From positions 1 to 8,857 of the forward strand of contig SSGN01000104.1 of assembly GCA_008016945.1 (NCBI GenBank): a stretch of DNA of 8,857 nt, given 5' to 3'. The position numbers and the translations under genes were made by a program. Of the stretch, positions 1 through 5,690 are shown in pieces. The notes beneath the pieces are model-generated. The model made no database searches and was not told the origin of the DNA. It saw nothing but the letters and a program-made list of their open reading frames with translations. Source of the stretch: Flavobacteriales bacterium. Lineage in GTDB: Bacteria > Bacteroidota > Bacteroidia > Flavobacteriales > PHOS-HE28. How positions within the stretch are numbered: the first letter of the stretch is position 1; each line of letters begins with the position of its first letter.

Positions 1-88
1 GCTTCCGCCTCTTCACGTGCGTTGCACGAGGCGCGGCTTTGCGAACCACGGACTTGCTTGCTACGGTCTTTCTCCTGCTCACGGCCAT
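1..88 (-). CDS. Possible N-terminus of a very basic small protein, cut by the window edge
   Basis: An ATG at 88-86 on the minus strand opens a frame with no stop through 29 full codons to the window edge; the C-terminus lies outside. The visible peptide begins MAVSRRKTVASK and continues with further Arg, Lys, Ala and Val. Eleven of 29 residues are Lys or Arg and none is acidic, including five lysines, which is more than a random frame in GC-rich DNA usually gives. This composition recalls nucleic-acid-binding tails of histone H1-like or ribosome-associated proteins, but I do not recognise a family. It points the same way as the exporter operon and begins 173 bp after that operon ends. No Shine-Dalgarno is visible; CATATTTG at 100-93 (minus) weakly resembles a Bacteroidota -7 element but lies only 4 nt before the ATG, with no convincing -33 partner. 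The frame could also be open by chance. Confidence 0.33.
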   Translation of the reverse strand, partial: MAVSRRKTVASKSVVRKAAPRATHVKRRK

Positions 89-136
89 GACCCAAATATG
101 GAGGATCCGTGATCAAGATCGTGGCCTGGGGCAAGT

Positions 137-171
137 CCTGAATTGTCTCCGCACTGCGGAGACAATTCAGG
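137..171. terminator. Perfect 17-bp inverted repeat, probable terminator of the exporter operon
   Basis: The left arm CCTGAATTGTCTCCGCA (137-153) and the right arm TGCGGAGACAATTCAGG (155-171) are exact reverse complements around a single C at 154. As RNA this gives a hairpin of about 16 bp with a 3-nt loop. A weaker outer pairing, CAAG (132-135) with CTTG (176-179), could extend it. It lies about 90 nt beyond the stop codon of the permease gene and before the possible basic-protein gene, a natural place for a transcription end. There is no T-run on either side, so it is not a textbook intrinsic terminator. It could instead be an RNA-stabilising 3' hairpin, a protein-binding palindrome or a copy of a dispersed palindromic repeat. 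The pairing is certain; the role is inferred. Confidence 0.5.
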
Positions 172-261
172 CGGGCTTGTCACGGAGATCGGGAGGAGGG
201 GCTGGGTGCCGCCGAATACCACAGCCGCCAGTGCACGGCGATGGATGCCGGAAAGCGCGTG

Positions 262-2697
262 TCACTCGTATCGCAGGGCCTTCACCGGATCCGCCACCGC
301 CGCCCGGTACGCCTGCACAGATACCGTGAACACGGTAACGAGAAGGGTGATCAGCAGGGCCACGGCGTAGAGCAGGGGTGAGATGCTGGTGTGGTAGGCG
401 AAGGTCTCCAGCCAACGGCCGATGGCGTAGTAGGCCAGCGGGAAGGCCAGCAGCAGCGCCAGGCCCAGCAGCACCACGAATTCCTTGTTGAGCCGCCGGA
501 CGATGTCGAACAGTGGCGCTCCCATCACGCGGCGGATACCGATCTCGCGGGTGCGCTGCTTGGTGGTGAAGAACGCCAGACCGTAAAGACCCATCACCGT
601 GAGCACGATGGTGAGCACGGCGAAGGCGGTGAACACGCGGTAGAGCTTGTCCTCGGCCTGGTACAGCTGGGCGATGCTGTCCGTGAGGAAGGTGGCGTCC
701 CATTCCGCGTTGGGGAACAGCTTCTTCCACTCGCCCTGCAACGTGGCCAACTGGGTGGCGACATCACCGGGTTCCAGCCGCAATACCAGGTTCTGCGCAC
801 CATAACGCTGGTCGCTCTGGAACATCACCAGCGGTTCAATTGGCGTGTGCAAGCTGGTGTAGTGGAAGTCCTTGAGCACACCGATCACGGTGAGCTCCTG
901 GTCGGCCTGCGGCGGACTGGCCTGCGCATCGCCGGGGATGAAGATCTTCTCGCTCAACGGATCCTTCCAACCGAAGGCCTTCACCGCGCTCTCGTTCACC
1001 ATCACGGCGTTCACGCGGTCGCTGGGGATGGCGGGGTCGAAGTAGCGTCCCGCCGCCAGTTCCACGCCGAGCAATGCGGGGAAGTCGGCATCGGTGCTCA
1101 TGGTGGGCATGGGCTTGTCGATGCGCCCCTCCGGCGTGTTCACCTTCAGCACCCAGCGGCCGCTGCCCTGGCCGGGCAGGTTCTGCGTGAAGGCCGCACC
1201 GGTGACGAAGCTCTGCCGCATCAATTCATCCTTCACGGGCCGCAGCTTGTCCCACGCCAGCGTATCCGGACCTGGCGGCAAGGGCATGGTGATGCTCAGC
1301 AGGTTCTCCTTGCGGAAGCCCATGTCCGTGGTGCGCAGCCAGTGCAGTTGTGCGAACACCGCGAGCGTACCCACCACCATGAAGAGCGCGATGGCGAACT
1401 GCGCGCCCATGAGCACCTTGCGTACACGCTGCTTCCCGGCACCGCTGGCAATGCCTTCCTTCAGCAACAGTTGCGGTGAAAAGCGGGAAAGGAAGAAGGC
1501 GGGATAACTGCCCGCCACCACGCCGATGGCGAGTACGATGAGCAGGACGACGACCACGAAACTCCCGCGCAACAGGTAGCCCATGCCGATCTCCTTCTCC
1601 GTGATGCTGTTGAACGCAGGCAACGCGAGCCACAGCAGGGCCAGCGCCACGCCGATGCCGATCACCGCGATCATCACGCTGCCGCCGATGAACTGCGCCA
1701 CGAGCTGCCCGCGCTGCGCCCCGCTCACCTTGCGCAGGGCCACCTCCTTCGCGCGGCGTGTGGCATCGGCCGTGCTCATGTTGATGTAGTTGATGCAGGC
1801 GATGGCGAGCACCAGCACGGCCACCAGGGCGAAGAGCGTCACGTAGGCTTTGTTGCCCTTCTTCGGCGTGTCGTAGATCAGCTCGTTGTTGAAGTGCACC
1901 TCGCGCAGCGGCTCCAGGTTGAAGCGGATGCTTCCTTGGAACTGGTCGCCGCCCCATTGCGGGATGATGTACTTGGTGACGAAGGCATCCATCTTGCCTT
2001 GGAAGGCGTGCTCATCCACACCCGGGGCCAGCACCAGATAGTTGAAGCAGCTGTTGTTGCCCCACGACTGGTCGAGCTGGGCCTTGGCCTGCGGCGGCAT
2101 GCCCAGACGGCTCATGAAGACACCCATGGGGATGTGCGTGTTCTCCGCCTTGCCGTCGATCACACCGGCCACCTTCAGCGCGCGGCCGTTGCGGGTGACG
2201 AGCTTGCCGATGGGGTCCTCCGCGCCGAACATGCGCGTGGCCATGTCCTGCATGATCACGATGTTGTCCGGCTCGTCGAGCGCCTCGGGGCCGCCGTGCG
2301 TGAAGGTGAAGTCGAAGGTGCGGAAGGTGCTGGTGTCGGCGTTGTAGCCGTCCTGCGCCACGTACTTGTGGCCGTTGTATTCCAGTGTGGTCTGCCCGAG
2401 CTGGAACAGCGAGACACCGGCCTCGATGTCCGGATACTCCTTGAGCAGTGCCTCCATGATCGGGAAGGGCGTGATGCCGAAGTCGTCCCTGGTATCGCCG
2501 AACTGGTAGTGGGCCTGGATGCGGTAGATGCGGTCGGCCTTCGCATGGTGGGCATCGAAGCTCAGCTCATCCTGCACGTAGATGTAGATGAGCATGCAGG
2601 CCGTGATACCGATCGCCAGGCCCAGGATGTTCAGCGCCGCGAAGAGCTTGTCGCGCTTCAGGCTGCGCCAGGCGATGAGGAGGTGGTTCTTCCACAT
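262..2697 (-). CDS. MacB/FtsX-family ABC transporter permease, large 8-TM type
   Basis: This 811-residue protein is the inner-membrane permease of a MacAB-type exporter. Proteins of this family do not form a classical channel but couple ATP hydrolysis to export through an outer-membrane duct. I see an N-terminal membrane segment (about 21-42), a large periplasmic MacB-type core domain (about 43-284), and three segments at about 285-306, 338-360 and 378-402 with the FtsX signature around RRAKEVALRKVSGAQR (314-329). A fifth segment lies at 431-452, followed by a second periplasmic domain (about 453-685). The last three (687-710, 738-760, 773-797) carry a second FtsX signature, TREIGIRRVMGA (716-727). 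It therefore has two FtsX modules in one chain, common in Bacteroidota. The start at 2697 fits the conserved opening MWKNHLLIAWRSLKRDK; an in-frame ATG at 2790 would add 31 unrelated residues and overlap the ATPase gene. It follows the ATPase gene by 10 bp, so the two are surely co-transcribed. The substrate cannot be deduced. Confidence 0.93.
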   Translation of the reverse strand: MWKNHLLIAWRSLKRDKLFAALNILGLAIGITACMLIYIYVQDELSFDAHHAKADRIYRIQAHYQFGDTRDDFGITPFPIMEALLKEYPDIEAGVSLFQLGQTTLEYNGHKYVAQDGYNADTSTFRTFDFTFTHGGPEALDEPDNIVIMQDMATRMFGAEDPIGKLVTRNGRALKVAGVIDGKAENTHIPMGVFMSRLGMPPQAKAQLDQSWGNNSCFNYLVLAPGVDEHAFQGKMDAFVTKYIIPQWGGDQFQGSIRFNLEPLREVHFNNELIYDTPKKGNKAYVTLFALVAVLVLAIACINYINMSTADATRRAKEVALRKVSGAQRGQLVAQFIGGSVMIAVIGIGVALALLWLALPAFNSITEKEIGMGYLLRGSFVVVVLLIVLAIGVVAGSYPAFFLSRFSPQLLLKEGIASGAGKQRVRKVLMGAQFAIALFMVVGTLAVFAQLHWLRTTDMGFRKENLLSITMPLPPGPDTLAWDKLRPVKDELMRQSFVTGAAFTQNLPGQGSGRWVLKVNTPEGRIDKPMPTMSTDADFPALLGVELAAGRYFDPAIPSDRVNAVMVNESAVKAFGWKDPLSEKIFIPGDAQASPPQADQELTVIGVLKDFHYTSLHTPIEPLVMFQSDQRYGAQNLVLRLEPGDVATQLATLQGEWKKLFPNAEWDATFLTDSIAQLYQAEDKLYRVFTAFAVLTIVLTVMGLYGLAFFTTKQRTREIGIRRVMGAPLFDIVRRLNKEFVVLLGLALLLAFPLAYYAIGRWLETFAYHTSISPLLYAVALLITLLVTVFTVSVQAYRAAVADPVKALRYE

Positions 2698-2707
2698 GGA
2701 GCGTAGG

Positions 2708-3403
2708 TCAGAGTAGGGCTTGGGCGGGTATCCCCGCTTCCACCACTTTGCCATCCAGTAGTTTGATGGTGCGCTGGGCATACCCCGCATCGCGGATGCT
2801 GTGGGTCACGATGATCACCGTGGTTCCCGACTTGTTCAGTTCACGGAGCAGCCCCATCACTTCATCGCCCATGGCGCTGTCCAGGTTGCCCGTGGGCTCG
2901 TCGGCCAGGATCAGGTCCGGACTGTTCACCACCGCCCGTGCGATGGCCACCCGCTGCTGCTGACCACCGCTGAGCTGTTGGGGGAAGTGATCCGCTCGAT
3001 GCGCGATGTTCATGCGATCCATGGCTGCTTGCACGCGCTCCATGCGCTCGTCTTTGCGCATCCGGGTGTAGATCAGCGGGAGTTCGATGTTCTCCTTCAC
3101 GGTGAGCTCATCGATCAGGTTGAAGCTCTGGAACACGAACCCGATGGTGTTCTTCCGCAGTTCGGCGCGCTTGCGTTCTTTGTATCCGCCCACGTCCTCG
3201 CCGTTCACGAGGTACTGGCCACCGCTCGGGGCGTCCAGCAGACCGATGATGTTGAGCAAGGTGGATTTCCCGCAGCCGCTGGGCCCCATGATCGCCACGA
3301 ATTCACCTCGGGCGATGGCGATGTCCACGCTGCTCAGTGCCGTGGTCTCCACGGTGTCGGTACGGTAGACCTTGGATAGGTTCTGTGTTCGTAGAAGGCT
3401 CAT
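2708..3403 (-). CDS. ABC transporter ATP-binding protein, MacB/LolD type
   Basis: This 231-residue cytoplasmic ATPase powers the exporter. All motifs are present: Walker A GPSGCGKST (40-48), Q-loop glutamine in FVFQSFNLI (Q92), signature LSGGQQQR (144-151), Walker B LILADEP (164-170) with catalytic E169, D-loop NLD (173-175) and switch H201. The length and the phrases FQSFNLI and ADEPTGNLD are typical of the LolD/MacB/FtsE branch, which pairs with FtsX-type permeases; the downstream permease is of that type. The start at 3403 (MSLLRTQNLSKVYR) sits where family members begin. An in-frame ATG at 3475 would add 24 residues of low-complexity sequence without family resemblance. No Shine-Dalgarno is visible. 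The gene follows the adaptor gene after a 93-bp gap that holds a palindrome. Name alternatives are lolD or macB-like; the adaptor gene upstream makes MacAB-type export more likely than lipoprotein release. Confidence 0.95.
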   Translation of the reverse strand: MSLLRTQNLSKVYRTDTVETTALSSVDIAIARGEFVAIMGPSGCGKSTLLNIIGLLDAPSGGQYLVNGEDVGGYKERKRAELRKNTIGFVFQSFNLIDELTVKENIELPLIYTRMRKDERMERVQAAMDRMNIAHRADHFPQQLSGGQQQRVAIARAVVNSPDLILADEPTGNLDSAMGDEVMGLLRELNKSGTTVIIVTHSIRDAGYAQRTIKLLDGKVVEAGIPAQALL

Positions 3404-3439
3404 GAGGGGTTGTGTTGTGCGTGTTGTAGGTGCTCCTTG

Positions 3440-3455
3440 GCGGCATGCATGCCGC
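3440..3455. repeat. 16-bp perfect palindrome between adaptor and ATPase genes
   Basis: GCGGCATGCATGCCGC is its own reverse complement and lies in the 93-bp gap between the adaptor stop (3497) and the ATPase start (3403). A second small hairpin can form next to it, from GTGT (3465-3468) and ACAC (3472-3475), within a wider CACGT/ACGTG pairing (3458-3462 with 3474-3478). These could be a protein-binding site or mRNA structures that set the relative expression of adaptor and ATPase/permease. There is no T-run, so a terminator is unlikely. The palindrome is directly visible; any function is inference. Confidence 0.4.
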
Positions 3456-3496
3456 ATCACGTCTGTGTTCGACACGTGGTGCGTGCGCTCATGGAG

Positions 3497-4744
3497 CTAT
3501 TCGATCAGCAGTTCATCGGCGTCGTTGAAGGCGTTATATCGGCTGGTGATCACCCGGTCGCCAGGACGGAGTCCTTCCAACACCTCGTAGTGTTCGGGGT
3601 TCTGGCGGCCCAGCTTCACCGCGTGTTTCGTGCCCCTTCCATCTTCGCCGACCACGTACACCCATTGTCCCCCGGTGTCTTGGAAGAAGGGGCCGCGAGG
3701 CACCATCACGGCCTCCACGTCCTCGCTCAACTGCAGGCGCACCTGGAAGGTCTGGCCACGACGGATGTCCGTGGGTTTTTCCCCGACGAAGCGCAGGTCG
3801 ACATCGAACTCGCCGTTACTCACTTCGGGGTAGATCTTGAACACCTCGACAAGGTGTTGCCGTCCGGCATGGGTGAAGGAGCCCTGCAGGCCGATGGTTA
3901 CCCGGCTCACATAGTGCTCGGGTATCCGGGCCCGCACCTTGAACCGCTCGAGCACATCGATCTGGGCGATCCGTTCACCCCGTTGTTTGGTCTGGCCCAG
4001 CTCGGCGTTCAATCCGCTCAATTGCCCATCGTTCGGTGCCTTGATCACCAGGTTCTGAAGGTTCTCCCGCAGGAAGGCGAGGTTCTGGTCGATCAACGCC
4101 AGGTTGTTGGTGATGGAACCGAGCTGGCTGAGGCGGAAGAGGGAGTCGCTGCGGACGTTGGCGGCCACGAGCTTGCGTTTCTCACGCATGTATTCGAGGT
4201 GTTCCCGATCGGCCAGGAAGGTGTTCCGCGCGAGCAGGGAGTCCTGGACCAAGCGTTCATCGATCCGCCCATCCCGCTCCAGTCGTTTCAGTTCCTTGTC
4301 CAGGTTGAGCAGTTCATCGCGTAAGCGGGTGGTCTGCTGATCCATGGCCAGTCGCGTGGTGCGTAGGTTGTTCTGCTGGTCCAGCAACTGCGCCTCCCGA
4401 TTGATGGCATCCATGTGCAATTGCGGATTGCTCAGCTCGATGATCGGATCTCCGGCCCGCACCGGGGTGCCGTCCTCCACGAAACGTTGTTTCACGGTAC
4501 CCCCTTCCAAGGCATCGAGGAATACGGTCTGTATGGGTTGCACCGTTCCCGTTACGGGGATGAATTCCTTGAACGACCCGCGCGTCACGCTGCTCAACGT
4601 GACCTTCGCGGCCTCGATGCGTACGCGGCGCGTGGTGAAGGATCCGCCCCATAGGATGCCGCCAAGAAGCAGCACCCCACCCGCGCATCCCAGTGCGATG
4701 AGTTTCTTCCGACGTTGTGGGCGAGGGTCTATCGTGCGGTCCAT
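3497..4744 (-). CDS. Periplasmic adaptor (membrane fusion protein, HlyD/MacA family)
   Basis: This 415-residue protein is the periplasmic adaptor that would link the inner-membrane ABC complex to an outer-membrane duct. It has a basic N-terminus and one membrane anchor (about 14-34) with no lipoprotein cysteine in a clear lipobox. The first half of the split lipoyl domain follows (about 76-107, around EGGTVKQRFVEDGTPVRAGD). Next comes a long alpha-helical hairpin rich in Leu, Gln, Arg and Glu (about 108-230), the second lipoyl half (about 231-262, KAPNDGQLSGL), a beta-barrel (about 266-340) and a membrane-proximal domain (about 341-415, with EVLEGLRPGDRVITS at 387-401). This order is that of MacA-like and RND-type adaptors; the ABC genes next door favour MacA-like. 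The start at 4744 is chosen because GGAG lies 7 nt upstream and the anchor follows at once; an in-frame ATG at 4915 would add 57 non-conserved residues and overlap the SRAP start. It is the first gene of the three-gene operon. Confidence 0.92.
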   Translation of the reverse strand: MDRTIDPRPQRRKKLIALGCAGGVLLLGGILWGGSFTTRRVRIEAAKVTLSSVTRGSFKEFIPVTGTVQPIQTVFLDALEGGTVKQRFVEDGTPVRAGDPIIELSNPQLHMDAINREAQLLDQQNNLRTTRLAMDQQTTRLRDELLNLDKELKRLERDGRIDERLVQDSLLARNTFLADREHLEYMREKRKLVAANVRSDSLFRLSQLGSITNNLALIDQNLAFLRENLQNLVIKAPNDGQLSGLNAELGQTKQRGERIAQIDVLERFKVRARIPEHYVSRVTIGLQGSFTHAGRQHLVEVFKIYPEVSNGEFDVDLRFVGEKPTDIRRGQTFQVRLQLSEDVEAVMVPRGPFFQDTGGQWVYVVGEDGRGTKHAVKLGRQNPEHYEVLEGLRPGDRVITSRYNAFNDADELLIE

Positions 4745-4751
4745 GAGGATG

Positions 4752-4755
4752 CTCC
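4752..4755 (-). promoter_or_regulatory. Ribosome binding site of the adaptor gene
   Basis: On the minus strand GGAG is followed by 7 nt and then the ATG at 4744. It supports this start over the far upstream in-frame ATG at 4915. The other starts in this window lack a comparable motif. Confidence 0.45.
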
Positions 4756-4771
4756 GGGGTGTGGCTTGGAC

Positions 4772-4779
4772 CAAATGTG
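4772..4779 (-). promoter_or_regulatory. Possible -7 promoter element of the exporter operon
   Basis: The minus strand reads CACATTTG, matching the Bacteroidota -7 consensus TAnnTTTG except for the first base. A transcript would start near 4767 and have a leader of about 23 nt carrying the GGAG site. I see no TTG or TTTG element at the expected distance upstream, so this remains a weak call. Confidence 0.22.
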
Positions 4780-4842
4780 TGTTGGGCCGGTGCGCCCTTG
4801 CTGGGTTTTTGTGGGGGGCGGGGTGCCGGATGATGAACGGTT

Positions 4843-4856
4843 GGCACCCGGGTGCC
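4843..4856. promoter_or_regulatory. 14-bp perfect palindrome in divergent intergenic region, candidate operator
   Basis: GGCACCCGGGTGCC is a perfect palindrome lying about midway between the divergent adaptor and SRAP genes. Its right half belongs to GGGTGCCG (4850-4857), which also occurs as a direct copy at 4821-4828, 29 bp away. A dyad plus a repeated half-site between divergent genes is a common layout for a regulator binding site. GC-rich DNA does yield such palindromes by chance, and no regulator gene is in the window. Confidence 0.35.
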
Positions 4857-4901
4857 GCAGGACCAGGCCGGAGTGCGGTGGTCGCGGATGTCCGACCGTG
4901 C

Positions 4902-4909
4902 CAACTTTG
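4902..4909 (+). promoter_or_regulatory. Possible -7 promoter element of the SRAP gene
   Basis: CAACTTTG matches TAnnTTTG except at the first base and ends 4 nt before the ATG at 4914. If used, the transcript would begin at or very near the start codon, i.e. be leaderless, which would fit the lack of a Shine-Dalgarno sequence. No -33 element is recognisable, so chance is a serious alternative. Confidence 0.2.
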
Positions 4910-4913
4910 CGCC

Positions 4914-5690
4914 ATGTGCTATGGTGTGAAGGCGCGAACGGAGATGGCGTTGAACATCGCCCGCAGCAGAGGCGATCAACCTGCGGTGGATCGTTTACAA
5001 CGCTTGCTGCAGCCCAAGGGTGTGGTGGAACATTGGTTCGCCAATGGCTTCGATCACCCCGAGTTGGTCCTCTATACCGACGGATCGCCGAACGAGCCAC
5101 GGCTGCTCTCCTGGGGCTTGGTGCCGACTTGGTTCAAGGATCTCGGCGAACTCGCACGTTTCCGGAAACAGACGCTCAACGCCCGCGGCGAGACCATGTT
5201 CGACAAACCCGCCTTCCGCAGCGCAGCGGAACAGCGGCGGGCCATCGTGTTCGTCGAAGGCTATTATGAACACTACCATCTGGGAGGCAAGGCCTATCCC
5301 TTCTTCATCCACCTGAAGGGCGGGGCACCGTTCGCGCTCGCGGCGTTGTGGGAAGAATGGGTGCATCCGAGTGGCGATGCGCTCACCACCTTCAGCATCG
5401 TCACCACCGAGGCCAATGCGTTGATGGCACGTATCCACAACAAGCCTGGACCCACGGGGCCGCGAATGCCTGTGGTGCTGGGCGAACGGGAACAGGAGGT
5501 TTGGTTGTCCCCGGTACGTGGTCCGGGTGATCGTGCAGCTTTGGCGGACCTTGTGAAGCCATGGCCTGCGGACGCCATGGAAGCGCATGCGGTGAGGCCC
5601 TTGCTCGGGAAGAACGCGTGGGGCGATAGGGCCGGTGCCAGTGATCCGTTCGAATACCCCGAGCTACTCTTGGGCGGGCCGATGGGGTAG
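4914..5690 (+). CDS. yedK: SRAP family abasic-site processing protein (YedK/HMCES type)
   Basis: This 258-residue protein belongs to the SOS response-associated peptidase (SRAP) family. Its members use Cys2, exposed after removal of Met1, to form a stable thiazolidine crosslink to abasic sites in single-stranded DNA and so shield stalled forks from strand breaks. The start is fixed by the sequence MCYGV, which places the cysteine at position 2. Other expected residues are N89 in the LNARGET motif (88-94), E119 in VEGYYEH (114-120) and H175 in the IH of the ARIHNKPGPTGPRMPVVL stretch (172-189). In E. coli YedK the histidine runs almost directly into RMPV; here eight residues (NKPGPTGP) intervene. 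The chain is longer than the roughly 220-residue E. coli protein, partly through this loop and the N-terminal region. No Shine-Dalgarno is seen. It is divergent from the exporter operon, and its last 27 bp overlap the membrane protein gene on the other strand. No neighbouring SOS polymerase or LexA gene is present. Confidence 0.93.
   Translation: MCYGVKARTEMALNIARSRGDQPAVDRLQRLLQPKGVVEHWFANGFDHPELVLYTDGSPNEPRLLSWGLVPTWFKDLGELARFRKQTLNARGETMFDKPAFRSAAEQRRAIVFVEGYYEHYHLGGKAYPFFIHLKGGAPFALAALWEEWVHPSGDALTTFSIVTTEANALMARIHNKPGPTGPRMPVVLGEREQEVWLSPVRGPGDRAALADLVKPWPADAMEAHAVRPLLGKNAWGDRAGASDPFEYPELLLGGPMG

Noticed and set aside
39..329. Plus-strand open frame of 96 codons in the left intergenic region
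   Set aside because: It starts at TTG, runs through the 17-bp hairpin and then antisense into the permease gene. The second half is Pro/Gly/Arg-rich shadow sequence, and no ribosome binding site is seen.
322..337. Inverted repeat TACCGTG-AA-CACGGTA near the permease 3' end
   Set aside because: It lies within well-conserved coding sequence for the last membrane segment (codons for TVFTVS), so codon content explains it adequately.
391..1479. Long open frame on the plus strand opposite the permease gene (about 362 codons), with similar ones at 1894-2706 and 3410-4324
   Set aside because: These lie antisense to clearly coding genes. They are rich in His, Arg, Gly, Ala, Val, Leu and Gln with no recognisable domain, as expected for the reverse complement of GC-rich coding DNA.
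2698..2790. Upstream in-frame start of the permease at 2790
   Set aside because: It would add 31 residues unlike the family and overlap the ATPase gene by 83 bp. The conserved N-terminus begins at MWKNHLLIAWRSL.
3404..3475. Upstream in-frame start of the ATPase at 3475
   Set aside because: The extra 24 residues (Thr/Arg-rich) run through the palindrome-bearing gap and do not resemble ABC ATPase N-termini; there is no ribosome binding site.
4745..4915. Upstream in-frame start of the adaptor at 4915
   Set aside because: The 57 extra residues are Pro/Ala/His-rich, cross the divergent promoter region and would place the membrane anchor far from the N-terminus. GGAG at 4752-4755 marks the start at 4744.
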